Source: Ischnura elegans (Eukaryota; Arthropoda; Insecta; Odonata; Coenagrionidae). Taken from it: a stretch of 64,000 nt of DNA. The translations under genes were made by a program, and so were the position numbers. Location: NCBI RefSeq assembly GCF_921293095.1, contig NC_060247.1, positions 113,727,111 through 113,791,110 of the forward strand, given 5' to 3'. Positions 9,690-20,639 of this stretch are shown here, piece by piece. Position 1 is the stretch's first letter. Each line of letters opens with the position of its first letter. The notes below the pieces were generated by a model. It was not told the DNA's origin. It made no database searches and was given only the letters and a program-made list of their open reading frames with translations.

Positions 9690-9810
9690 CGAATCGAATT
9701 GCATGTAGACATTCAATCAGATTAAAGAAGACATCGTCACGAACTTAAGAGTAGAGGGCGATATTTAGTGGAACCAGAAAATGGGTTACATAATGGCATA
9801 AAATGTTATT
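9690..9810 (+). repeat. Direct repeat, first copy (partner 10768-10885)
   Basis: 'attcaatcagattaaagaag' followed by 'acatcgtcacgaacttaa' and 'agagggcgatatt' recurs about 1.08 kb downstream, at least 90% alike over the core of about 95 bp. The DNA between (9810-10768) is AT-rich with no recognisable gene. This could be a local duplication or the decayed ends of an inserted element. Confidence 0.8.
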
Positions 9811-10767
9811 TTTATTACCACTTTTCCTCTTCTATTCTTGGCCTTGTTTAATAACTTTTTATGATGTTTCTTGGAGTTTAGGTCAATTGAAACCAAGTTA
9901 TGGCAAAAAAATGTAATTTTTATGATTTTGTAAACACCATCGCATATTTAAGATAAATATGTAAAGATACAATTAAAATATGCAGATTTGGTAAAAAGTA
10001 GGCAGACCGAAAAGGAAAAAAAGCAGAGTAGAAGCTGAAAAAGTAATTCATCTCATGGATTTACCCGTTTTTTCACGGTTCGCGTTATGCTGCTTCTCAA
10101 GGTTCCGGGTAGTGAATGATAATTTTCCATTTTTAGGGTCACACTGCGTCCGGTTTTGCCGTCCCAAAGCAATTCCAGATCTAGTCATCTTCATGTCAAA
10201 GGTCGCGTTTCACAAATCATGGTTCGCGTAGGTGATATTCAGTTAAAAATCCCTATATACATATATACCCACTTTCCACTGCCCTTAACGCTTTGAACCA
10301 TTAGTATCAAAATTGACATTTGTATTGCATAACAATGCCTCGTACTAAATAATTCGCGATCCAAAGAAAATATGCGATATTTCATTTCATCTGATTTTAT
10401 ACGTTTCACGAAATCGTATCACTCCTAACAATCCGTCCGTCGTTATCGAAAAAACAAGCCGTATTCTTATATTCTGGCTATTAAATAAAATTTGACAGAG
10501 TGCGGAATTTTTAAAATTATTATCTAAATTAGTAAAATCTTCTCCGATATATTTTTGGTTTCCAGCAAATACTTGCAAAAAATCCTGGCGCGATAATGAA
10601 TTTGAAGACCACTTTCAAAATATAAATGGAAAAATATATTACGGTAACAGGTCTACACGTCAAATAAAAATAGCACTAAATTCTCGACGGAAGTCTCATC
10701 TGAAACGCAGCCTCCGTTTCGCGGTCCAGCATGAGAGATATCTCACCATAGGTTGACCACATGATAT

Positions 10768-10885
10768 CGAATCAAATTACGTGTAACTATTCAATCAGAT
10801 TAAAGAAGACATCGTCACGAACTTAAGGATAGAGGGCGATATTTTGTGGAACCATAAAAAGGGTAACATAATGACATAAAAATGT
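10768..10885 (+). repeat. Direct repeat, second copy (partner 9690-9810)
   Basis: Second copy of the roughly 110-bp direct repeat; the best-matching core is 10790-10880. See the first copy. Confidence 0.8.
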
Positions 10886-11010
10886 GTTTGAAACCTAGGT
10901 CGGTTAATATTAAAACTCTGTAGCCGTAAAAATGTTTTTTATCGCCATGTTACCAAGACATCGTAAAATTCTCACCGACTTTTGTTTGCTTAGATCAAGT
11001 AGTCTCGTTC

Positions 11011-11530
11011 ACGACGAAGTGCGGGACATGGTGAGTGAGGAAAGGCAGCTCCTAGATTAGATGCGGAGGAGACAGGAGGTTTGGATAGAGCGAGTGTTGA
11101 ATGGAGTGGGGATGTTGGAAACAGTGTTGGAGGGTAGACTGCTGGATTAACGAGGGAGAGGAAGGAAGAGAATTGGATTTGGATGGAATGAAAGGGAGTT
11201 GACCTTGTTGTGAATTTATGAGGAAATCCCATGAAGAGAGTATAGAATGCCTTGTAAAAACTTCGTGCACACCTACCTTAATCCGTAGAATATTTTTTAA
11301 ATGCTGTGATGGATGTCAATGACTATGATGCTCATTCGTGGAAACCGCGGTCGTCGTTGAATAAAAATCCGTGGAATACGCAAAGCATTATCAAATTAAA
11401 TGGATGCATTATTAAATCAGAGGTCGGAAAGGTGAGTGTTACAATCAATTTAAAATAAATGTTCAATTATTCTCGTAGCGAGGGTGTAAGCGGTGTTATA
11501 TAGGGAGTGGGTGGTTGTTATTTCACCCTC
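11011..11530 (+). repeat. ~0.5-kb direct duplication, first copy
   Basis: The anchors 'acgacgaagtgcgggacatg', 'ggaggtttggatagagcg' and 'atgttcaattattctcgtag' recur in the same order at 12042-12590, an offset of about 1.03 kb at the start. It is purine-rich in the first half. Minus-strand frames here look spurious. The DNA between the copies (11531-12041) is moderately GC-rich with no recognised gene. Confidence 0.75.
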
Positions 11531-12041
11531 CCTTCCAATCTTTTGTAAATTTCCCTCCTCCCCGCAACTGCCACCCACACCGCGCTCGGCGGCCCCACTT
11601 TCCGGGGGGAGTGAGTTAAGCCTACCCCTTCTCCCCTATCTCTTTTGTGAGCGGCCAATAGGAATGCTCCCCTCGCGAGGCGCGACCCCTGGGGAACACC
11701 TACGACCCCGTCTCTGACCTTCTCCATTACCCCTCGCGGCCACCCACGGCGCCCTGCACGGCGATGAATGAATCCGTGGGCAGGATTCTCCTTCTCCAGA
11801 CGGCCACTAGGTGCGCTATTACCAATACTGCGCATTTTAACAAATTAACAAAAGTCGTCATTCGCGGTTGGAGAATCATCATGGATAAGGAATGGTATAA
11901 AGAAAAGGTTAGTGAAGATTCTGATCTGAAGTACAGCGCATTAGGGTGCGGAAACGGGGATACTTGGGAAGGAGGACGAGAAAAGACCCATGGCCTTCGG
12001 GATATGGGTATGTAGAAGGTGAAGTGGACGGAGAGGAGGAG

Positions 12042-12590
12042 GAACGACAAAGTGCTGGAAATGGTGGGTGAGGGAAGGCGGCGGATGAGGCACGAAGGAA
12101 AAAGAAGGTTTGGATGTAGCGATACTGACCGGGAGGTATGCTCAAAAAGGTGTTAGAGGGTAGAAAGTTGAGTAAACGAAGGAGAATAATTAAGATATTA
12201 GGATCAATAGATGTTTGAGTTGAAGAAGGAAGTCAATAAATTGGGGGGCAGATTGCCAAAGCACTTCTCAAATACTTCTTGCAAACCTACCTTAATTGAT
12301 AGGATACTTAAATAATTATCATTCGCGTCGTGTTGAGCAAAATGAACTTCATGGGTATATAGTTGCTACACGTTTTCGCTCACTGGGGGAACTCTTCCCA
12401 CCCAAAACCTCCCCCCCTCGGAAATGGACTGCAGTCTTTTCTGGTCACCCTCTATGACGCAATAACGCATTTCCCTCCGTTGTGGAGGTGAATGTAGCAA
12501 TCAATTAAAAATAATGTTCAATTATTCTCGTAGAAACGATGTAAGTGTTGCTATATAGGTAGTGGGTAGTTGTTATCTCGCCCTTCACGA
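12042..12590 (+). repeat. ~0.5-kb direct duplication, second copy
   Basis: Parallel to 11011-11530, with the same block order ending in 'gttcaattattctcgtag' and 'gtagtgggtagttgttat'. Divergence of roughly 20-25% by eye suggests an old event. Confidence 0.75.
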
Positions 12591-12857
12591 AATTTAACTT
12601 TATTTGATTAAAATTTAAACACTTAACAACTCACGAAATAATGAAAGCGCACGATTTTGCCTAAATAAACAGTGATCCCATCGTTTTGAAAATTGATTTC
12701 TCGACGTATCACGTGGTCCAAATTCGAAAAATGACATTTCTGAAAAATCGTTTTTTGGCCCACATATGCTCCTAAAATGTAGAATCATGGATGAAGTTAC
12801 CAACACTGCAATTCATAGAAAATTTAATGCTTCGACAATTTCTCCCAGGGTTTCAGG

Positions 12858-14069
12858 CAGAGATGGCAATCGAAACTAAACCGAGAATTCTCAATTCCAC
12901 CGCCAGAATTGTTTTCACTCCGTTCGCATTAACATCAGATTTCATAATCGGCACTCCAGCGGCAAAGCGAATCATCTAATTCCGCATTGCACGAGGAAAT
13001 ACACGGCAGTAATATGTAACTGAGATAATAAATCATATAAATACACATTAAACGTTAGCGAGATGGACCACTTCCTCTACGGTTGATGGAGAGAGTCACA
13101 CTGAACGACATACAGCCAGGGTTGGCGAGGGAAACTAAACGAAAGTCAAAACCAGTAAAATTTCAATATTTCAATAGTTCCCGGCAGCGGAATGTAGAAA
13201 CGAAACGAATTTAACATGGGGAGCTAAACTCAGGGTCGAAACGAAATCAGAGTCAAAACTATTTCGGGTCGAAACTAAACTAAAACTCCGGGACAAAACG
13301 AAACCCAGATGATGTTTCGCACCGCAGGGATCACGTGCGATCTCCCTTCGAACGGTTTAGTTTCGATCCAAACACCGAGCACGAAGTATGGTTGAATCAA
13401 GTAGAGGTTCGGCCTACCGCTATTAGATGCATGGGACACTCATGTTTTTACCACTAACAGAAGAACGGTGAACGCAAACTAGCCATTTGATTTTTAAGAT
13501 CAATGTTTTAACCTCTTTACTTGCATGCCAAACGCAATGGGTCGTAACTATTCCCTCTTATCCCCCTCCACTCAACTTCTGGGATTGAAACTTTACTATG
13601 AGCGGCGGAGTTTCGATAAATTTAGTTTCGTTCTCGGGAGTAAAGTTTCGTCCCGGGTCGAAACTAATCTCCTTGGTGATTTTAATTTCGCGCAGGAACG
13701 AAACTGAACTTAGGCCTTGTATTTTCGTTTCTCTCTGGACCGAAACGAAACATTCTCGCTTCGTTTCACTTGCTATTCCTGCCGGCAGCAGAGCAAACTC
13801 GCGGCCAATCGGAGCCCTTGGCTCAAAGTTTCTGTAGTTTAAAAACGGTGCATTTTCGACCTAAGCATCACGAGTAATTATGGTTCCTACTGACCTAACC
13901 TATCGGGGGGGAAAATTTCGTGACAAAATTTGGTTTCAACCTGCAAATGTGTTAATAGCCAAGTGGCAAATTTTAATTTAGTGCGGGAACGAAACTAAAC
14001 CTAGGACTCGTATTTTCGTTTCCCTCTGGATCGAAACGAAAAATTTTCGTTTCGTTTCAATATCCATCC
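12858..14069. mobile_element. Nested hAT-like elements with GAAACGAAAC-rich ends
   Basis: The outer left end, CAGAGATGGCAATCGAAACT at 12858, faces an outer right end near 14069, whose complement reads GGGATGGATATTGAAACGAA. The flanks gtttcagg and ctttcaga are a likely decayed 8-bp target duplication. An inner pair (13117, CAGGGTTGGCGAGGGAAACT; 13781, complement CAGGAATAGCAAGTGAAACG) looks like a second copy inside the first. Between them are many GAAACGAAAC/GTTTCGTTTC runs. No transposase frame is seen. Confidence 0.5.
13788..13880 (+). repeat. Dispersed repeat unit (also at 49715-50115)
   Basis: 'cgcggccaatcggagccc' and 'ttctgtagtttaaaaacggt' followed by 'gcattttcgacctaa' recur at 49720-49835 (inverted) and 49915-50115 (direct, interrupted). 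Family unknown. Confidence 0.7.
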
Positions 14070-14261
14070 CTTTCAGACGGTTTTAGAATGGATCGATTCA
14101 ATTAAAACTATTTGTCGTATCCTGTCTCGTTTACCGAAAAATTTGTTTGAATGAGTGAGTGTGCCAGTCTGTGGTCGGAAGTGGGATTTATATAATGGTA
14201 TTATACAGATTACACCTTTTAAACGAAATTTATGTTCCTGGTGATATGTATTATCAGAGGT

Positions 14262-14460
14262 AGTATCCTCGTGGAGCTTGGCTGCTGATCAAAGAGTTCC
14301 CGGTTCAAATCCCTAATGAAGCTTTCAGACACCCCCTAAAAATAAACTCAAAGTGCGAGGTGGCCCAGGTATGGACTGGTCCGCCCTGACCCGAATGTGT
14401 GAAATTCTTACGCCTTAGTCTAAGTATGGGGTGAGCTCTACCCTCACCTATCCTATCAAA
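14262..14460 (+). mobile_element. tRNA-related SINE, plus orientation
   Basis: The segment 'cctcgtggagcttggctg' with box B-like 'ggttcaaatcc' is tRNA-like. It is followed by a body containing 'ggtatggactggtccgcc' and 'ggggtgagctctaccctcac'. It lacks a foldable cloverleaf, so it is not a tRNA gene. Confidence 0.6.
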
Positions 14461-16094
14461 CCCTCAGGTTAGCGACTGAGTAGAAACCATCATAACAATT
14501 CATAAATTTTCACACCTATGCCATTTCCTATTTCGATGCCATTATCAATAAAACTCATATTTGCAATGCTGTATCTTTGCGATTGAGAGTACTCTGATGC
14601 AAACATTCAGAAAAATAAATCGCTTCCCACTTATCGCGGCGCTACGGACATTTTTGGAAACCAAATCAAATGCTCATTAAGTGGTAATAAAAACCAAGCT
14701 TCCACTGTGCGGACTATGGCCTGACTCGTTTATTTTGTTGTCAGCACCTTTTTCCCTGTGAATGATAGTTATGAGTAGTATTCAAAGGAGAAAACTCTCT
14801 CTCCCTAATCCCATCCACAGTCTCAAAACGATTAGACACTCGACATGTATCCCTCACACACGTAGATAAATATTTATTTGGTCCGGAGTGGTATTTCTGT
14901 GAAATATTCACTGATAAAAAAGTAATTCATCGTGCCATCAATGAGAATACCTCACATCGCAGAGAAATCCTGCGATTAAATAAATTAACGCTACGCTAAA
15001 ATTAATGAATATTATAAAATAAAAAATCTATTTCAAACATATTCCTGTCGTTTGACCCAATTTTTATCTCCACGTTCATTAATCTGACTTTTTTGTTTTA
15101 ACCCATTTAAGCCAATTATCAACACGAGTCGGCACCTCTGTATTTTTGGCATAGCATTAAAAAATGTGTGGCTATCAGAGTATTTGCCGTCTATTCCTAA
15201 GAAGTAAGGCCTATTAAGTCTGTTAAATTTCCAATTAAGTGTTCCAGCGAGCTTGATAATTTGCAATTTTTGTATCCGAACAGGTTTCGAATGCACTCAA
15301 TTTAAAACTATCTAGCCGCCAACGCAGATATTGTATGCGCTGGGGTACATATTGCGTAAAACGGACACAGAAAAAATAAATAAATAAACCTCTATTTTCT
15401 AATTTTTATTAGTCACCAAGTACTACATCTACAAATGCTACTATGTACTTAAATTCGGTGGTAATAAAAAAAAATTATTTCGAGTTATAGGCTGCCTAAG
15501 CTGATTGTTAGTTCGAACTGCCTCCAAAACACTATCTCTTTTCGTTAAAACCACACTAAAACTATTAAAATACATTTAAAGTATGAATATTTCATCTTTT
15601 AAAATCCATTGAATAAGGAAAGCTTTGGTGCATGGAGTTTCTCCTTTTTTATCTCCACATAATTTCGTTTTTCGCATCCAAACTTAAATGCATATAATTT
15701 TCGCTATACGAGTAGAGACTACTCACTAGCATATCCTGCATAATCCAGGATATAATTCAGTTAAAATCCCTCCGAGAATATGATATTTCCATTAACGCTG
15801 ATGCATCATGTAATAAAGATTAATTAATTACACATCTGTCATAAGGCTGAATTAAAATGCCTACCAATGTAGGGAGCGAGAACGAATGGGTAGGCAGATT
15901 TAAAAAAGCACATAAAGAATTGATTTCTTCTAGTTTATAAGCATAGAAATCGGTCGAAATCTAAAAATGTATTGATTTGTCGGAAAAATATCTTTTGAAT
16001 GAAATACTGTGAAAAAGATATATGTACATCAGATTGCATCTCTTCCCCAATAAATACCAGCGCTTGTGAGTAGATGGTGAAATACTGAACTAAA
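14461..16094. other. AT-rich non-coding stretch, nothing recognised
   Basis: No frame longer than 90 codons, and no terminal inverted repeats or tRNA-like segments were noticed. Confidence 0.6.
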
Positions 16095-16096
16095 TA

Positions 16097-18590
16097 GGGA
16101 AGTGCACTAATTTTTTTTTATTGCTGAATTTGAAAGTTTAGCCTAAAAAAGAAACATTAGTATAGTCACTTTTATTTTCTGCATCTGGGGTATGCACTTT
16201 AAAACGTTTTGAAAGTCGGAAAATTTCATGCTGCGCTGAAACACAGTGCCTCCATCTTGATATAGATGTGACGTCACAAGGCAGTAGTCACCAGTGGAGT
16301 ATCGCTGAATTCCGTCGCTTTCTTTAGCGCGGCGAGAGTTTCCGGGAATCGGTGGAGTTTGCTTCCTAAAAATGTCGTGTAGTACCGAAAACATGAATTC
16401 AAAATAGAATTATAAATGATATTTTGTTCCAAATTTCATCTCGACGCCGAAACAAAAGCCTGGAGAAGATATTCATTCCCGTGCCTTAAGCACAAGCTAT
16501 ACGGAATAAATGATTCAAGGCTGCTCCTGACTCTTACCTATCGATGATATTCTGTTTTGAAGATCATTTGAAGGTATTGTAAGATCAAATTGATATGTAT
16601 ATTATAATAATTTACTTAATAGGTACCTCAGTCACATCAGAAAGTGTGTTGAGTCAAAATATAGCATCTTCCGCGTAGACCTACGTAATTTATAAACTGA
16701 AAGTAGTTTGGTTAAAGAATTATGGCGCGACTGTTTTTTTACACGACTGGGCAAAATGCGTACTTTGCCCATGATATGTGCATATATGATAACAAACGAT
16801 TTTTGTTAAATTTAATCTTTATTTGTTGAAATTAGTACATTTGTAGGTGATACAGATATAAAGGTACACGGCAGGTCGCGCGGCGTAATTTGTACTCCAC
16901 TGGTGACGGGTTCATCTTGCTGATCCAAAAAATTAGCTACAATACCTCGAACTTTGAGAACTCGCAATATAGGCAGTGAAAGTACATTGTAAGAATACAC
17001 GAGACTGAATGTACGTACAATGTCGAAATCCTTGGTTTTCAAAGATTGACGTATTTTATACGCCAGCGCGCCCGGTCTAGGGTTATCAACTTTTATTTCA
17101 TCCTATTTGTTAGTTGAAATTATATTTCAGAATGGTTCTTTTAGCACTGCTACTGAGTTAAACTGGTAGGTACTGAGGTATGTACTGAGTAAGTAAACTC
17201 CCTTTGGAGTAATGTGAATTACAAGTGTTCGAGATATATGGCATTTTATATTCGCTTTGTGTTCTTATTAATTATGCCTGTACGCATATTGTTGCTTGCC
17301 GCGAGCCTTTAATGGTATGTGCTCTTGCAAGAGTGGTTTTCATTTTTAATGTGGAAGTTGGTCAGTATAAGCAAAGAAAAAATTAACATTTTAGCGCACA
17401 CCAACCCTTGTAGTCATCGTATCTCTGCGTTTGTAATGACACTGCTAAAATACCTAAACGCCATAACGATGATAAAAAAATTGTCTCATGTCAATGATTG
17501 CTGCAATTATAATTAATGATAAACTTGATGCCGTATGATCACAATGAAGACAACATAAAATAATGCCATGACGCAGTCTTGAACCACGGTCCTTCGGGTG
17601 AAATCTATCCATTGAATCGTGCACGCTACCACTACCCCAACCGACCCATTAAGAAGTCGTGGACATTTTGGATTTATATATATAACTTGTAAAAAGTGAC
17701 GCATGAAAATTAATTAATTACAGCCTAACTAACGCCCTAATTGAAAAAGATGCAGCAAGGTACGCGGTCTCCCCTTGTTAGCCTTAACGTGTCGCATTTC
17801 TATGGAGCGTTGAACCTGTCCTCCTTATTCAGTAACCATAAATACATCGAAGTTTGGTATACCATTTATAAATCGTTGGAATTTTCCTTCTCCCAACCAA
17901 GATTATATTTTCTTGAACCCATCCTGGACAGCGAACCATTGCAACAACCAGCCAGCTCGGAAATAAAGCTAACATCCCATGATTCTAGTTGCGAAGGGTG
18001 AACGTTCCGGCCGGCGTGAATACATACGCAACGAATAAGTCTTGCAGCAAACGTCTGAAATAGGTTTATTAGTTTGACTCGGTTCTTACAAAAAAAGTTT
18101 TGGCATGATAAACGGCATTGTGTCAAAATATACCCAGCGAAAAATAAATGCCATGATGCATTTATTAAAGATTCAATGTGCTATTCGTACTACTCTTTCC
18201 AAACTTGAAGTTGACACGTAAATGAATATTAATATATTACGCAATGATGAAGTCGTTTACTCAAAAGAGAAGCAGCCACATATATATTCTGAAGATATTT
18301 TATGACAGCAAAAAACGGATACCCTCAAATTCTGAAAATTTTCTATGCAATAATAGTGGTAGAACTAAGCGGTGTAGAAGCTGCCTTCTGCTACTGCCTT
18401 GTGACATCACGGCCAATATTCAACATGGACACCCGTTTTCGCGGCCTTTGAATTTTTCCATATTTCAGACGGTCATCTCGAATAAAGTATTCACTATTAG
18501 GATTTAAACTGTGGTTTTACGACATTATGTTATTCTGAACTCTAATTTAAAAAATGTGTTTGGTGCATTTGAAACACTAGTGCACTTCCC
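16097..18590. mobile_element. Uncharacterised 2.5-kb TA-flanked element with long inverted ends
   Basis: The termini GGGAAGTGCACTA (left) and its complement (right, ending 18590) are flanked by TA (16095-16096 and 18591-18592). Inverted similarity extends inward for about 190-200 bp (16097-16287 against 18392-18590), including 'gtgacgtcacaaggcagtag' opposite 'ctactgccttgtgacatcac' and the 'ccatnttgatat' block. The interior has no recognisable transposase; its longest frames (about 80 codons, minus 16143-16394 and 17866-18126) match nothing I know. It is probably a non-autonomous DNA transposon with TA target duplication. The superfamily is not assigned. Confidence 0.65.
17579..17642 (-). mobile_element. 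tRNA-like SINE head inside the 2.5-kb element
   Basis: On the complement, 'gtggtagcgtgcacgattc' (box A-like) and 'ccgtggttcaagactg' (box B-like) are spaced as in a tRNA. The stems do not pair well, so this is a SINE fragment, not a tRNA gene. It was probably inserted after the host element. Confidence 0.5.
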
Positions 18591-18592
18591 TA

Positions 18593-19193
18593 TACATACC
18601 TTATTAACAAATTATTGAGTGAAAAAAGTGCGCTATACTGTGGCCGCAAATTGCCTTTATTGTTTACCCGCCAGAAATCACTCGTTTACTGCGTCAGGTT
18701 GCTAGGGAAGGAAGTACACCTGCATATACAAGGATCATGCTTTGATCTAAGTATCATTTTCGCCTAGTCTTACACTAGTCTTCTTCATTTTACTGTAAAC
18801 TTTACAATATTCCAGTGAAATTAGCGGTACACGGAAACGTATACCTTCAGCATATCAGTCATTCTTTAGAAAAAAATCACAGTACTAACGTGAAATCCTT
18901 TAATCACTGCAATTACGTGATTTCAACGTGATTTGAATTAGAATAATAACTTCGGTTAGTTAAATATTGTCGTTAATTAATAATTCAGCTAATGGTATGT
19001 ACTGTATGCACGTATTCAAAGCAAGCATTCATGATGTTCCTTGACATGACTGCCGAGCCTCTCATCACATTCTTCTCGGAGTGGTACAAGTTTACAAATG
19101 ACCTTCGCATCAAGGTCCGCTTATGTAAATTGCTCGAAATTTGCACAGCCAGCTCGACCTCAATAATGAATTAAAATTCTTTTTGGCTAAAGC
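18593..19193. other. Non-coding stretch, nothing recognised
   Basis: AT-rich; no supported gene or repeat end was seen apart from 'ctagggaaggaagtacacc' near 18702, which faintly resembles the terminus of the preceding element. Confidence 0.5.
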
Positions 19194-19480
19194 GTCTGCA
19201 GTGCCATCAAGCAACGCTGCACAGCTTTTTCATGAATTAGGCTGGCAGCCGCTAGGGACCCAGAGGATAATCTCTAGGCTAATTTTCCTTGAGCGTTAAA
19301 GAACAGGTGTATATTTCAAAGCGACATGAAGGGCATCATGTCATCTTGGGACCTCACTATGTCACTAGATGCGATAGAAACGATAACATAAGATATTTAT
19401 CTTACCAAGCGGAGGATAGAGGAATACCTTTTTCCCCGAACAATAAAAGACTTTAATAAATGCTGGGTTGAACTCTGTCA
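19194..19480 (+). mobile_element. 3' fragment of a non-LTR retrotransposon (family J), plus strand
   Basis: 'gaattaggctggcagccgct' and 'aataaaagactttaataaat' match, in the opposite orientation, the family copies at 31735-32400, 33370-34545, 45250-45560 and 45690-46495. Only the 3' UTR part is present. Confidence 0.65.
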
Positions 19481-19547
19481 AATCACTCCGACGGGCAACT
19501 ATTTTATTTGCCCTTTTAAGGTAATAAGGAACAATGATGGAGACAAA

Positions 19548-19692
19548 GTAAATCAATCGATTAAGTAATGAGAAAGTGCCGGGGAGAGTGGGAGAAAAGA
19601 GAAATCTTCCAAAACCTCTTTGAAGAAGACGGGACAACTTGGTCGGCCTCTTCCTTAGACTGAATAAAACCTCATTAAAACAATCGTCAAAG
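19548..19692 (+). mobile_element. RTE-like retroelement ORF remnant
   Basis: It aligns with the coding tail seen at 56455-56786 and (inverted) 27770-27900: 'agagtgggagaaaagagaaa' then '...aaaacctctttgaagaagac'. No full frame survives. This is the region just downstream of the reverse transcriptase core. Confidence 0.55.
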
Positions 19693-20097
19693 GAAAAAAT
19701 TATAAAGGTAAAAGAGAATGCCCTAGATGAATTAGATAGATATAAGATAGAAAAATATTTATTGTTCAGGAAGTATTCCGTAAGAACAAAAATAATATTA
19801 AATTGCATAAATAATTTACATTTTTCTAGCAAATTACATTAAATACAATATAAATTATTACAATGATAACAATGATATTCCATTTCATGACATAACCGAT
19901 CATAGCAAATGCATGATATATAGTAAATATCGGTTAATTGAGCTATTTTCCAAGCCGGATTTTATACGAACACAAACAAAAAGTCACCTATTTTTAACTA
20001 AGCAAAGAAAAAAAAACCTGCAGCAAAAAAATGAACTATAATAACCAGAAAACAAATTTGAAAAAATAACACTGGGAATCACATATGAAAGGTTGAA

Positions 20098-20205
20098 AAG
20101 AATGCCAAAGAGAAGAAATACGTCACCATAAAAAGGCTATGGAATAGGAGAGATGAAGTGATGGCTACGTCAAACCAATCTTAGGATTGCTGGCTTTAGA
20201 TATTA
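20098..20205 (+). mobile_element. RTE-like 3' terminal fragment
   Basis: 'gagaagaaatacgtcaccat' through 'gctacgtcaaaccaatctta' matches the 3' end of the family (compare 20520-20625 and 56690-56786). Heavily truncated. Confidence 0.6.
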
Positions 20206-20299
20206 ATGATGACAAGTTGCCTGGTGCCTTGACTCAGCCGCTACTCGCCTACCGAGGCGCCTCGCAAGGTATTATTTTTACGTAGATATTGTAATTTGC

Positions 20300-20625
20300 T
20301 TGGAAACATGGAAGCCCCCGACTGGCCAACGTTTGAGCTGCAGAACCCAGGGTACTACATACAAGAATCCCCAGTCCCTTAAGGAGAAGACGGGACCACT
20401 TAGTTGGCCACATTATGAGACATGGTGGTCTGATGAATACAATCGCAGAAGGACAGGTGGAAGGGAAGAAGGGCAAGGCACGACGCCGGATGAGTTACAT
20501 CTGGCAAGTAATAAAGGATTCAGCAGAGAAGAAAAACGTCGCTATGAAAAGGCTAGCTGGGAAAAAGGCTAGGATAGGAGGAGGAAGCTTCGTAAAACCA
20601 ATCTTGGGATTGTTGGCATTTTAAT
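20300..20625 (+). pseudogene. RTE-like retroelement C-terminal coding fragment
   Basis: The frame from about 20415 reads MRHGGLMNTIAEGQVEGKKG and continues through AMKRLAGKKA. This is the basic C-terminal tail typical of RTE-type reverse transcriptase polyproteins in insects. The upstream part (20300-20410) is shifted out of frame. It ends with the family 3' signature 'aaaaccaatcttgggattgt'. No catalytic residues are included, so it cannot be functional. Confidence 0.65.
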
Positions 20626-20639
20626 TTTTGTGGTCTATT

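Noticed and set aside
9690-10885. Direct repeats as LTRs of a small LTR retrotransposon
   Set aside because: No TG...CA ends, primer-binding site, polypurine tract or coding region between them.
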